The position numbers were made by a program, and so were the translations under genes. Shown one piece after another: positions 33,094 through 41,412 of a DNA stretch of 64,000 nucleotides. This stretch comes from Myxococcota bacterium. Lineage in GTDB: Bacteria; Myxococcota_A; UBA9160; UBA6930. Location: contig JANQOX010000005.1 in NCBI GenBank assembly GCA_028285625.1, positions 496,001 through 560,000 of the forward strand, read 5' to 3'. Each line of letters opens with the position of its first letter. Positions within the stretch are counted from its first letter, which is position 1. A model generated the notes under the pieces. It saw nothing but the letters and a program-made list of their open reading frames with translations. It was not told the DNA's origin and made no database searches.

Positions 33094-33927
33094 ATGACGG
33101 AACCGGCCGGCTCCACCGCCGCGACCTACGTGAGGGTCGACAAGCCCGAACCCGGCGTGGCTGCGATCGTGATGGACCGCCCCGAGCGCATGAACAGCAT
33201 GGCGTTCGAGCTGGCGGTGCCGCTGCACGAGGCGATCGCCGAAGTGGCGGCCGACAACGCCGTCACCTGCGTGATCCTCACGGGTACGGGCCGGGGCTTC
33301 TGCTCGGGGGCCGACACCCAGGGGACGGAGCCGCCGCCGAACATCGAGGGGCTCCCGCTCACGCGCATCGCCACCCGATCGATGACGCTACTCGCCGACC
33401 TCGTGCCGGCCCTCCAACGCATGCCCCAGCCGGTGATCTGCGCGGTCAATGGCGCGGCCATCGGGGGCGGCATGTGTCTCACGCTGGGCGCCGACGTCCG
33501 CATCGCGGCGGAGTCGGCCTACTTCCGGGCGGCGGGCATCAACAACGGTCTCACGGCCACCGAACTCGGCCTGAGCTTCCTGCTGCCTCGGGCGATCGGC
33601 TCGTCGCGTGCGTTCGAGCTGATGCTGTCCGGTCGCGACGTCGACGCCCACGAGGCCGAGCGCATCGGCCTGGTCTCGCGCACCGTGCCCGATGCCGAGC
33701 TGATGCCGGCAGCCCTGGAGCTCGCGCGTCAGATCAACGGCTGGAGCGCCCAGGGCGTTGCGCTCACCAAGCGGATGATGTGGGCGGGTCTCGAAGCGGG
33801 AAGCCTGCGCAATGCCATCGAACTCGAGAGCCACACGCAGCTCTTCGTGCGGCTCACCACGCGCAACTTCGAAGAGGCCGTCGAGGCCCGGCGCCAGGGC
33901 CGCAAGCCCGACTTCACCGACGAGTAG
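33094..33927 (+). CDS. enoyl-CoA hydratase/isomerase family protein
   Basis: Crotonase, 277 residues, from ATG 33094 after GGAGG. CoA-binding and oxyanion motifs: VMDRPERMNSMAFEL, GRGFCSGADTQG, CAVNGAAIGGGMCLTLGADV; the C-terminal helix TTRNFEEAVEARRQGRKPDF is typical of echA-like proteins. Only one of the two hydratase Glu residues is readily placed (GLTATELGLSF), so hydratase versus isomerase remains open. Co-encoded with the LLM gene, so the pair probably oxidises and hydrates the same acyl-CoA. Confidence 0.9.
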   Translation: MTEPAGSTAATYVRVDKPEPGVAAIVMDRPERMNSMAFELAVPLHEAIAEVAADNAVTCVILTGTGRGFCSGADTQGTEPPPNIEGLPLTRIATRSMTLLADLVPALQRMPQPVICAVNGAAIGGGMCLTLGADVRIAAESAYFRAAGINNGLTATELGLSFLLPRAIGSSRAFELMLSGRDVDAHEAERIGLVSRTVPDAELMPAALELARQINGWSAQGVALTKRMMWAGLEAGSLRNAIELESHTQLFVRLTTRNFEEAVEARRQGRKPDFTDE

Positions 33928-33948
33928 GACTCCGAAGCGCTCGAGCTG

Positions 33949-34980
33949 CTATCCGGGCGCCGCGAGCCGGGCGATGACCTCGGCGGCCCGTTCATCGTGG
34001 CTCGGGTCCGCGGGCAACGGAAACGTGATCCAGTCGGTGAGCCCGCCGTAGAGGTCGCGCAGCAGCGCGTCGATCCCCTCGTAGGGGGCGCTCGGTGCGA
34101 AGGCCTCGAGCATCGGGTCGCTGATGAGCGCGGGCATGTCGGCCCAGCGGCCCTCGCGCGAGTGGGCATGCAGTTGCGTGCCGATCTCGGACCAGCCGAA
34201 GAGCTCGAGGCTGGGTGCGTACGACGGCGTCGAGAACAGGAAGGCCAGCAGCTGCACGACGCGCTCGCGCTCGAGCGCCACGGCGGCTTCGTCGGGGCCG
34301 GTCGCGACGAGCGGCGAGACCCAGACGGGGGGCAGCGCGTCGCGGCCGGTGCGCGCGGCGCCTCGCTGCATGCGCGGCAGCACCACCTCGCGCAGGTAGC
34401 GCGGGGCGGTGTTCGTCGGGTGGGTGACGAGGCCGTCGGCGCACTCGCCGGCCAGGGCCACCATGGCCGGCCCGATCCCCCCGAGCAGGATCGGGATGTC
34501 GGGGTGTTCCAGGGGCTCGGGTCGAAAGAAGGGCTGCATGCGATCGATCCGGTAGTGCTCGCCCCGCACGTCGAGGGGTGTGCCGTCCTGCCAGGACCGG
34601 AAGATCGCCCGCAGCGCGGCGACGTACTCGCGCATGCGCGGGGCCGGGGGCGACCAGGTGCTCCCGTAGCGCCGGATGACGTTGCCCTTCACCTGGGAGC
34701 CGATGCCCAGCTCGAAGCGCCCGCCCGACATCTCCTGGAGGTCCCAGGCTGCCATCGCCACGGTCATGGGGCTGCGCGGAAACGCGACCAGCACGCTCGT
34801 CGCCACGCGGAGCCGGGTCGTCGCCGCCAACGCCAGGGACGCGGCCAGCAGCCCATCGTGCACCGATTCGGGTACCGCCAGCCCGTCGTAGCCCAGGCGT
34901 TCGGCCCGGCGCGCATGTGTCGCCACCGCGGAGAGGGGCATGCGCTGGTCCATGGGTGCGTAGACGCGAAAGCCGCTCAT
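33949..34980 (-). CDS. LLM class oxidoreductase, probably F420-dependent (TIGR03617-like)
   Basis: About 343 residues if ATG 34980 is used (34995 is also possible). Shares with the 32051 and 49254 genes the LAVPESVHDGLLAASLAL opening, RVATSVLVAFPRSPMTVAM, LGIGSQVKGNVIRRYG and ILLGGIGPAMVALAGECADG. Substrate unknown; probable hydride transfer from reduced F420 or flavin. It lies 18 nt downstream of the sulfatase-like gene on the same strand, but the two look functionally unrelated. It converges on the crotonase gene with 21 nt between stops. Confidence 0.86.
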   Translation of the reverse strand: MSGFRVYAPMDQRMPLSAVATHARRAERLGYDGLAVPESVHDGLLAASLALAATTRLRVATSVLVAFPRSPMTVAMAAWDLQEMSGGRFELGIGSQVKGNVIRRYGSTWSPPAPRMREYVAALRAIFRSWQDGTPLDVRGEHYRIDRMQPFFRPEPLEHPDIPILLGGIGPAMVALAGECADGLVTHPTNTAPRYLREVVLPRMQRGAARTGRDALPPVWVSPLVATGPDEAAVALERERVVQLLAFLFSTPSYAPSLELFGWSEIGTQLHAHSREGRWADMPALISDPMLEAFAPSAPYEGIDALLRDLYGGLTDWITFPLPADPSHDERAAEVIARLAAPG

Positions 34981-34998
34981 GGGTGTCCTCACCAACTC

Positions 34999-36816
34999 CT
35001 ACTCGGCATAGCCCAGGGCGCGAAGGGCTTCTCGCGTCTCGGCGTCGAGCACCGGAGCCGGCTCGCCCGAGTCGACCGCCGGGCGTGTCCGCGCCTGGTG
35101 TCGCTCGACCACGGCTTGCAGGGACGCCACCGCCTCGGGTCGCTCCGCCGCGAGATCGCGCGTCTCGAGGGGATCCGCCACGAGATCGAAGAGCTGCACG
35201 CCGCGCTTGTCCACGACCAGCGCGTGGCGATCGGTCGAGACGCGCCAGCCGCGCTTGTGCTCCGTCACGACCGGAGGGCCCTCGCGGTCTTCGCCGCGCA
35301 GCAGTGACGCGCGGCTGCGGCCTTCGGGGTTCGCGAGCGGCGGCAGGTCCAGCCAATCGAGCAGGGTCGGCGTGACGTCGAGCAGCCCCACGGGTCGCGC
35401 GCTGCGCCCGGGCACCACCCCCGCGCCCCGGAAGAACAGCGGCACGCGCACGTTCTCGGTGTAGAGGTCGCAGTGTTCGTAGCGTCCGTGTTCACCGAAC
35501 TGTTCGCCGTGGTCGGCGACGAAGACCACCAGCGTCTCGTCGCTCCAGAGTCCGAGTTCGCCGAGGGCCTGGGCCATGCGCTCGAGCTCCTGGTCGAGGT
35601 AGGCCACCTCGCCGGCATAGAGCGCACGCCAGTGGTCGACCTCCTGCGGTGTCGGACCCCCGTCCCGGCGAATGGCGGCATGGACCGATCGCGCGCTTCC
35701 GTCCGTCTCCAGACCGTCGGGCTGGGGCGGCTGGTGCGCACGGGGGGGTCGGTAGTCGATGTGCGGGTCCATGAAATGCGCGTAGAGCAGGAAGGGCCGC
35801 GCGTCGCCGCCGGCCCGGGCCCGCGCCAGCACGCGCGCCGTGCGGATCACGGCATCGGCCATGTGCCGGGCCGCGTGATCCTCGGCGCGGTCGCCGCCCA
35901 CCGTCTCGTAGGAGGCGAAGCCGCGCTCGAAGCCGGTGCCCGGGCGCAGCAGCGGGTTCTTCTGGAGCCCCACCGTCTTGTAGCCGGCGGCCGAGAGGGT
36001 CGAGGCCAGGGTGGGGACGTCGGGCAGCCGGAAGTGCGCGAAACCGCAGGTGCGGAGGATCTCGCCGTCCTCCGGGTCGACCGTCGAAGGGTGGAGCGAC
36101 GAGAACAGGCTGGCCACCGAGGGAACCGTCCAGGGAGCCTGCGCGTAGGCGCGCTCGAACACGCGCGCCTGCTCGGCCAGGCCATCGAGAAACGGCGATC
36201 GCGAGGGCTTGGCGCCGTACAGCCCCAGGGCGTCGGCGCGCAGGGTGTCGGCGAGGATCACGATCACGTCCGTGGCGCGTTCGCCTGCCGGCGGCGCGTC
36301 GGTCCCGGCGGCAAGGCGCGCACCCAGAAGCGCCGCGTCTCGTGAGACCGCGGCACCAGCGAGACCTGCACCGACGGCGCACAGCACCACCAGGGCGCCT
36401 ACGGCGCGCCAGGCCGGCCATGCGAGGTGGTGTCGTTCGAGGACCAGCGCGAGCGCCAGCAGCGCGCCGGCCGCGAGTGTGGGCCGCCCGGGCTTGGAGA
36501 GCGACAGCCACTCGTTCTGCACGCCGCCACTCCACAGCACGATCGCACCGATGGTCAGGAGCGCCGTCGCTCCCAGCTCGAGAACCCGTGCGACACGGCG
36601 CCGCCGGCCCGCCAGCAGCGCGAGCAGCGCCGCGGTCGCGACACCGAGCGCGGAGACCACGGGCTCGAACCAGCTGACGCGCCAGCCCGCGGCCAGGTCG
36701 ATGTCGGCGCCACCGCCGGCCGCGACCAGCGCGGGAGGCAGAAACAGCAGTGCCGTGATCGCTGCACCGGGCCGCAGCCCCAGCACGCGCCCGGTTTCCG
36801 GGACACGGGTTTCCAT
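34999..36816 (-). CDS. membrane sulfatase-fold enzyme with Thr in the nucleophile position
   Basis: 605 residues. Residues 15-165 contain five hydrophobic helices; the periplasmic part is an alkaline-phosphatase/sulfatase fold with VILADTLRADALGLYG (Asp190 metal ligand) and FVADHGEQFGEHG. The nucleophile motif reads APWTVPSVASL: Thr230 replaces the Cys or Ser that is converted to formylglycine in true sulfatases (C/S-x-P-x-R). Thr nucleophiles are known in the same fold for phosphoethanolamine and glycerol-phosphate transferases (EptA, LtaS), so a phospholipid-headgroup transferase or phosphodiesterase is more likely than a sulfatase. ATG 36816; divergent from the MerR gene. Confidence 0.8.
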   Translation of the reverse strand: METRVPETGRVLGLRPGAAITALLFLPPALVAAGGGADIDLAAGWRVSWFEPVVSALGVATAALLALLAGRRRRVARVLELGATALLTIGAIVLWSGGVQNEWLSLSKPGRPTLAAGALLALALVLERHHLAWPAWRAVGALVVLCAVGAGLAGAAVSRDAALLGARLAAGTDAPPAGERATDVIVILADTLRADALGLYGAKPSRSPFLDGLAEQARVFERAYAQAPWTVPSVASLFSSLHPSTVDPEDGEILRTCGFAHFRLPDVPTLASTLSAAGYKTVGLQKNPLLRPGTGFERGFASYETVGGDRAEDHAARHMADAVIRTARVLARARAGGDARPFLLYAHFMDPHIDYRPPRAHQPPQPDGLETDGSARSVHAAIRRDGGPTPQEVDHWRALYAGEVAYLDQELERMAQALGELGLWSDETLVVFVADHGEQFGEHGRYEHCDLYTENVRVPLFFRGAGVVPGRSARPVGLLDVTPTLLDWLDLPPLANPEGRSRASLLRGEDREGPPVVTEHKRGWRVSTDRHALVVDKRGVQLFDLVADPLETRDLAAERPEAVASLQAVVERHQARTRPAVDSGEPAPVLDAETREALRALGYAE

Positions 36817-36880
36817 GGGGCGGCAGCTTAGCGGGCGGCGACATCGCGACCCGCGTCCGCCCACGGTCTCGACCCAGGGG

Positions 36881-36912
36881 TTGACCCTCTACCTGGGTAG
36901 AGGCTCTACCCT
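36881..36912 (+). promoter_or_regulatory. MerR-type promoter with 19-bp spacer and central dyad
   Basis: TTGACC (36881) is followed after 19 bp by CTACCC (or TACCCT, 20 bp). Between them lies the perfect dyad CCTCTAC-CTGG-GTAGAGG (36886-36903). An over-long 19-20 bp spacer with a spacer dyad is the hallmark of promoters untwisted by MerR-family activators. Confidence 0.8.
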
Positions 36913-36933
36913 CTCGATTCACCGGAGGAAGCG

Positions 36934-37362
36934 ATGGGCCAGCAGACTCGGGAGCGAGCGCGATACCGGGTGGGCGCTGCGGCGGAAGCCGCCGGCGTTC
37001 GCACCCAGACGCTCCACTACTACGAGCGACGAGGGCTGGTGCGGGCACCGCGCCGCACTCCGTCGGGCTACCGCGAGTACGGTCCCGAGGACATTCGCCG
37101 CGTTCGCGCCGTGAAGCGCGCCCAGTCGCTGGGTTTCACGCTGCGGGAGATCCGCGAGATGATCCGCATCGCGGAGGATCGCCGCACGGCGAGCCGCGTG
37201 GTGGCCCTGGCCGAAGCCAAGCTCGAGGAGATCGACGGCAAGATCCGCGACCTGCGCCGGATGCGGCGCGCCCTGGCCGAGGCCGCTGAGACCTGTCGCT
37301 GCCGGGGAGACCTGTCGCGCTGTGACGTGCTCGCCGGCCTGGCGGAGGAGCCCCGAGCATGA
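36934..37362 (+). CDS. MerR family metal-responsive regulator
   Basis: 142 residues: winged-helix domain (GAAAEAAGVRTQTLHYYERR, PSGYREYGPEDIRRV) and a long coiled-coil dimerisation helix. The C-terminal loop CRCRGDLSRC supplies Cys121 and Cys130 in the C-x8-C spacing of the mercury-binding loop of MerR, plus Cys123; the third MerR ligand (a Cys at the start of the dimer helix) is not present. So it probably senses a soft metal such as Hg, Cd, Cu or an organic thiol-reactive agent. It is autoregulated through the 19-bp spacer promoter just upstream and overlaps the next gene by 4 nt. Confidence 0.9.
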   Translation: MGQQTRERARYRVGAAAEAAGVRTQTLHYYERRGLVRAPRRTPSGYREYGPEDIRRVRAVKRAQSLGFTLREIREMIRIAEDRRTASRVVALAEAKLEEIDGKIRDLRRMRRALAEAAETCRCRGDLSRCDVLAGLAEEPRA

Positions 37363-37709
37363 GGGCACGCCGGCCCCATTCCCGCCCCCATCCCGATCCC
37401 GCGCCCGCGAAGCCGACCGAGGTGGCGTGTTCGCTTCCCGAAGACCAGCTCGCCGAGCGCAGGCAGGCGCTTCGCGCTGGGCTGCTCTGCCGGCTGGTCG
37501 AAGCGCGCGACCTCGACCAGGGCGTGGCGTTGCGTTTCGCGCCCGGCGACGCGGCCGAAGTCGAGGCGTTCGTCGCCTTCGAGCGGGGCTGCTGCGGGTT
37601 CGCGACGTATCGCGTACGCGCCGAGCCCGACGCGCTCTGGCTCGAGATCACCGGTCCGGAGGGGACCGGGGCGTTCCTGCGCCGCATGGTGGCGCCCGCC
37701 GAGCGCTAG
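37359..37709 (+). CDS. small Cys-containing protein coupled to merR
   Basis: 116 residues, ATG overlapping the MerR stop (ATGA). After a Pro/Arg-rich start it reads VACSLPEDQLAERRQALRAG and FVAFERGCCGFATYRVRAE. A CSL...FERGCCGF pattern recurs in small proteins encoded beside MerR genes, but I know of no assigned function. The vicinal Cys pair together with Cys27-like and Cys48-like residues suggests metal or thiol chemistry, consistent with the MerR partner. Not secreted; no membrane helix. Confidence 0.7.
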   Translation: MRARRPHSRPHPDPAPAKPTEVACSLPEDQLAERRQALRAGLLCRLVEARDLDQGVALRFAPGDAAEVEAFVAFERGCCGFATYRVRAEPDALWLEITGPEGTGAFLRRMVAPAER

Positions 37710-37794
37710 CGCCGGCCGCGCGCGGGCGAGGAAAAACCCCGAGTCGCCAACCCGCGGCGGCGGACGCGGTCGCTGGATACCCTCGCGTCGCACG

Positions 37795-39531
37795 ATGAGT
37801 GGTCCTGCCGACGCGCCGACCCCCGAGCCCCGGCACCGACTCCAGGCCTTCGACTGGTTGTTGGTCGTCGTTCTCGTCCCCTGGTTCGGGCTCTGCATCG
37901 GGCTGCACATCGCCACGATCGAGTCGGCGGGCGCGGGAGTGTTCGTGAACGGCGCCGGCGTCGAGTACCCGCGCGTGGCCGGCTTCTGGGCGGAGCTTCC
38001 CCACGGCGACAACGATCTCGAGGTCGGCGACGTCCTGCTCCAGCTGGGCTCGGTCGACCTGCGCGGTGTGCACTGGATCCGCTTCCACGCCATCGTCGCC
38101 GAGCAGGCTCCGCTCGGCACCACCTCGTCGATCACCTACGAACGCGATGGGGTGCGGCGGACCACCGCCTTCTCGGTACCCGCTCGGGAGTACCCCTGGT
38201 CCCGGGTGCCCATGGCCGTGGGCTTTGCGCTGGTCGGCATCATCGTGATGGTGCGCCGGCCGGGCTCTCCCGACACCCGGTTGCTGTTCTCCGCCTTCTT
38301 GATGGTCGGCATCAGCCAGTCGGCGTTCGTGTCGCCCTCGCGCGAGGTCACCTTCGTCTTCGCGGGGATCCACACCGCACTCGCGCCGTTCACGGTCTTC
38401 CTGCTCGGTGTCTGGGCTACGCGTTTCCCGCCAGGGCAGGACCCGCGCCGCCGGCTCGGGCTCTGGGTCCCCGCGCTGGCGGGCCTGATCGAAGCGATCC
38501 CGACCCTGAGCTTCCACTTCGGCGGACCGCTCCCGATCGAGAGCTTCCAGGCGCAGACCTACGCCGTCGATGGCGTGCTCGGGGCCGCGCTCGTCTTCAT
38601 CCTCAGCTGGAACTACTTCCGGGCCGACCCCGTCGGCAAGCGACAGGTCAAGTGGGTCGTGCTCGGGGTCTGGGTGGCCGAGCTGCCCCTCACCTTCTCG
38701 GCGGTCTTGGCCGCGGCGGCGCCCGAGGTCGACGGCTTCCTGCTGCTGCACGACCTCGGCCTCGTGCTGGCGGTCGCCGTTCCGCTCGGGGTGCTGATCG
38801 CGATCGTGCAGTTCAACCTGTTCGACATCGATCGGCTGCTCGGCGGGACCGTCTCCTACACCCTGCTGCTCGTCCTGCTCGCCATCCTGGGCGAGGTGAT
38901 GCTCGAGCCGCTGGCCGCGCTGGCCGCCTCGCGGATGGGCTTCGACCCCGGGACGGGTCAGCTCGTCTTCGTGGGTGTGCTGGCCGCCGCACTGATCCCG
39001 GTGCAACGGGTCTGGCGACCCCATGTGGACCGCATCTTCTTCTCTGCGGGAAAGCCCCCCGAAGAGGGCATCGAGGCGCTGCTCGAGGAGATCCACGCGG
39101 CAGATCACGCCGATGGCGAAGCGATCGTGACGCTCATCGCGACGCGCGTGACCGAACTGTTCGCGCCCGTCTGGTCCGTGGCCTACCAGCAGGCCGGCTC
39201 CGACCTGGAGCTGGGCTACGCCGTGGGAGCCACACCCCCGCAGCGGATCGAAGGCGACCCGGCGCGGGAGCTCACGACGATGCTCGGGGTGCGGGTGCAG
39301 CCCATGCGCCTGCATGCCGAAGGCCGTCGCGACGAGCACCAGTCGCTCGCCGAGCGCGTCGACGCGCTGCTCGACGTTCCCACGGCGATCCTGGTGCCGA
39401 TCCGACTCGGGGGCGCCCCCGGCGGGTTCGTCTGCCTGGGCCGCAAGCAGTCGGGCGACGTCTACACCGCCACCGACCTCTCGCTGCTGGCGTCGGTGAC
39501 CCACCAGACCTCGATCGCCTCGTTCGCCTGA
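37795..39531 (+). CDS. PDZ-7TM-GAF membrane sensor lacking an output domain
   Basis: 578 residues. One N-terminal helix (about 18-42), a PDZ-like periplasmic segment (about 60-130, LEVGDVLLQLGSVDLRG and ITYERDGVRRTTAFSV), six to seven further helices (130-360) and a C-terminal GAF-like region (about 410-578, ILVPIRLGGAPGGFVCLGRK, TDLSLLASVTHQTSIASFA). This order is common at the N-terminus of deltaproteobacterial histidine kinases and cyclases, but the protein stops directly after the GAF domain. It could be a kinase-less receptor or the result of a split; the following gene is on the other strand. Confidence 0.72.
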   Translation: MSGPADAPTPEPRHRLQAFDWLLVVVLVPWFGLCIGLHIATIESAGAGVFVNGAGVEYPRVAGFWAELPHGDNDLEVGDVLLQLGSVDLRGVHWIRFHAIVAEQAPLGTTSSITYERDGVRRTTAFSVPAREYPWSRVPMAVGFALVGIIVMVRRPGSPDTRLLFSAFLMVGISQSAFVSPSREVTFVFAGIHTALAPFTVFLLGVWATRFPPGQDPRRRLGLWVPALAGLIEAIPTLSFHFGGPLPIESFQAQTYAVDGVLGAALVFILSWNYFRADPVGKRQVKWVVLGVWVAELPLTFSAVLAAAAPEVDGFLLLHDLGLVLAVAVPLGVLIAIVQFNLFDIDRLLGGTVSYTLLLVLLAILGEVMLEPLAALAASRMGFDPGTGQLVFVGVLAAALIPVQRVWRPHVDRIFFSAGKPPEEGIEALLEEIHAADHADGEAIVTLIATRVTELFAPVWSVAYQQAGSDLELGYAVGATPPQRIEGDPARELTTMLGVRVQPMRLHAEGRRDEHQSLAERVDALLDVPTAILVPIRLGGAPGGFVCLGRKQSGDVYTATDLSLLASVTHQTSIASFA

Positions 39532-39540
39532 CCGCGCGCA

Positions 39541-39609
39541 GCCCAGCGTTCAGCCGATCCCCGGCCCAGCGTTCAGCCGATCCCCGGTTCGGCGTTCAGC
39601 CGATCCGGA
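39541..39609. repeat. 23-bp tandem repeat, three copies, spanning a stop codon
   Basis: Units at 39541, 39564 and 39587; the first two are identical and the third keeps the 15-bp core GCGTTCAGCCGATCC. Read on the minus strand each core contains the final codons and TGA stop of the FAH-family gene, so the repeats extend its 3' end. The pattern is the same as at 5881 and 26983. Confidence 0.86.
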
Positions 39610-40477
39610 CGGTGCCCTCGGGCTCGGCGACCACGCCGTTCTCGATCTCGCCCAGGCCGTCGATGGCGATTCGAACGAGGTCGCCTTCCACCAACAGCTT
39701 CGGCGGTTTCATCGCGATGCCCACGCCGCCCGGGGTGCCGGTCGCGATCACGTCACCCGGCTCGAGGGTGAAGCTGGTCGACAGGTGCTCCACGAGTCCG
39801 AAGCAGTCGTGCACCAGGTTCTTCGTGTTCGAAGACTGGCGCAGCTCGCCGTTGACCCACGTCTTGATGTCATGGGTGTGGGGGTCGCCGAACTCGTCGG
39901 CCGTCAGGATCCAGGGGCCCATGGGGCAGTGGGTGTCGAACGATTTGCCCATGGTCCAGGTGGGCGTGCGCAGCTGCCAGTCGCGCACGGTGACGTCGTT
40001 CACGACGGTGTAGCCGGCGATCACCTCTTCGGCGCGCTCACGCGGCACGTGGCGGCAGCGCTTGCCGATCACCACGCCCAGTTCACCCTCGTAGTCGAGC
40101 ACGTGCGAGGCACGGGGCAGGTGGAACGGGTCGAAGGGCGGGTGGGCCGAGGTGGACTGCTTGTTGAACACCACGGGGTGCTCGGGAACCTGCATGCCGC
40201 TGTCCTTGGCCTCGGCGATGTGGTCGGCGTAGTTCACACCGATCGCGAGGATCTTCGGGGGGCGCAGGATCGGGGACTCGAGGTGGACCTCGTCGCGGGC
40301 GAGGCGCGGTGCGCCGGAGATTGCGGCTCGCACGGCCTCGAGCGTGGCATCGCCCCCTTCGAGCAGAGCGAGCATCTCGTCGGGGACGCCGTCGGCGACG
40401 GAGACGTCCACGACCTGGTCGCCATCGACGACGCCGGTCCGGGTCACACCCTGGTGGGTGAAGGTCACGAGCTTCAT
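39596..40477 (-). CDS. fumarylacetoacetate hydrolase family protein
   Basis: 293 residues from ATG 40477 (AGGAGG at good spacing; the longer frame runs into the promoter). The FAH C-terminal catalytic domain is clear: ILAIGVNYADHIAEAKDSG, LDYEGELGVVIGKRCRHV (Glu-x-Glu metal ligands), VVNDVTVRDWQ (Asp ligand), GPWILTADEFGD and GDVIATGTPGGVGIAM. Such Mg-dependent enzymes hydrolyse or decarboxylate ring-cleavage products, for example 2-oxo-hepta-4-ene-1,7-dioate. The promoter carries an element shared with the extradiol dioxygenase at 48236. Confidence 0.92.
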   Translation of the reverse strand: MKLVTFTHQGVTRTGVVDGDQVVDVSVADGVPDEMLALLEGGDATLEAVRAAISGAPRLARDEVHLESPILRPPKILAIGVNYADHIAEAKDSGMQVPEHPVVFNKQSTSAHPPFDPFHLPRASHVLDYEGELGVVIGKRCRHVPRERAEEVIAGYTVVNDVTVRDWQLRTPTWTMGKSFDTHCPMGPWILTADEFGDPHTHDIKTWVNGELRQSSNTKNLVHDCFGLVEHLSTSFTLEPGDVIATGTPGGVGIAMKPPKLLVEGDLVRIAIDGLGEIENGVVAEPEGTVRIG

Positions 40478-40527
40478 GGGGTCCTCCTCCGGGCCGCCTG
40501 CGCCCGTTGGGGGCTCGGCAGTCACGC

Positions 40528-40567
40528 GGCCTGTTCGATCGAACAGGCCAGATTATACGATCGAATA
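40528..40567 (-). promoter_or_regulatory. operator/promoter of the FAH gene: 22-bp palindrome plus AGATTATACG element
   Basis: GGCCTGTTCGA at 40528-40538 is followed by its exact complement to 40549, a perfect 22-bp palindrome. Next to it lies AGATTATACG (40550-40559), then ATCGAATA. GATCGA-A-CAG followed by AGATTATACG recurs at 49163-49184 in front of the dioxygenase gene. Confidence 0.62.
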
Positions 40568-40612
40568 GCTCCGGGCACAACCCCCCGGACGCCCCTGGGG
40601 CCAGCGGGCGGG

Positions 40613-41371
40613 TCAGCGTCGCAGGCGGGGCTTCCGCTCGCTTGCGGCCCGCTTCCGGGGCTTCGGCTTGCTCGCGGTGCGCTCGCGAACCCGCGCGGCC
40701 TGGGCCCGGCGGTGGGCCACGGTCTTGCGCAGGAACGCCTCGGCATCGTGGGTCTTGCAGCCGGTGGCGCCGTGGTCCACCTCGACGCGGCCGATGCGCC
40801 GTGCCGCGCGGATCGCCTGCCGCTCGAGCGCCTTGCTGCGCAGGCCGATCTGCACGAGGGCGATGTTCATGTTGTACCGGGCCCGGTTCGGTGCGCCATG
40901 GATCTCCGCCGCGATGCGATCGATCTGCGCTGCGAGTTCGGCGTCCGAGTAGGCATCGGGATCCTCCGCGAGCCGCAGGAACACCGACCAGCCCGCCGCC
41001 GACGGCCATTCGCCGCGGGCCCGCATCCAGCGGTCGGCGCGCGCGCGGGCGAAGCGTGTCTTCGCGACGAGCTCGGCAAAGGCCGTGGTGAGCGGATAGC
41101 AGTCGCAGTCGCGCAGCCACCCGTCCACCGTGCGCGCCGCGATCTTCGAGGGGTCGGCGATCCGGGTCGCCAGGACCCGCGCGTCGTGGTTGCCCGAGCT
41201 CCAGAGTCCGACGGCTAGGTCGTGATCGGTCCCGATGCGCTTGGCGAGCTTGCCCAGGTGGGCGTAACTCACGCCGTAGAGGGGGCCCGAGACGCCGTGC
41301 CGCCCGTACACCTTGCGGTTCTGCGCCGTCCCAACGGCTTCGAGGGCGGCGAGCGTCTCGTCGAGGTTCAT
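40613..41371 (-). CDS. DNA alkylation repair protein (AlkD-like HEAT repeats)
   Basis: 252 residues; the N-terminal extension of the open frame is spurious, and ATG 41371 starts LDETLAALEAVGTAQNRKVY. The body resembles AlkD-family HEAT-repeat glycosylases: VSYAHLGKLAKRIGTDHDLA, LWSSGNHDARVLATRIAD, VDGWLRDCDCYPLTTAFAEL, RARGEWPSAAGWSVFLRLA. It ends in a Lys/Arg-rich tail (from about residue 215), which probably improves DNA binding. Expected role: excision of alkylated purines. It is 41 nt downstream of the glycosyltransferase gene on the same strand, without obvious functional connection. Confidence 0.85.
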   Translation of the reverse strand: MNLDETLAALEAVGTAQNRKVYGRHGVSGPLYGVSYAHLGKLAKRIGTDHDLAVGLWSSGNHDARVLATRIADPSKIAARTVDGWLRDCDCYPLTTAFAELVAKTRFARARADRWMRARGEWPSAAGWSVFLRLAEDPDAYSDAELAAQIDRIAAEIHGAPNRARYNMNIALVQIGLRSKALERQAIRAARRIGRVEVDHGATGCKTHDAEAFLRKTVAHRRAQAARVRERTASKPKPRKRAASERKPRLRR

Positions 41372-41412
41372 GCGGCGCAGGGTAGCCCGCGCGGGGCGTG
41401 GGCTCGTGCCGG

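Noticed and set aside
5881..39609. Tandem repeats as CRISPR arrays
   Set aside because: Units are directly adjacent without spacers, have fewer than four copies, and overlap coding ends; no cas genes are present.
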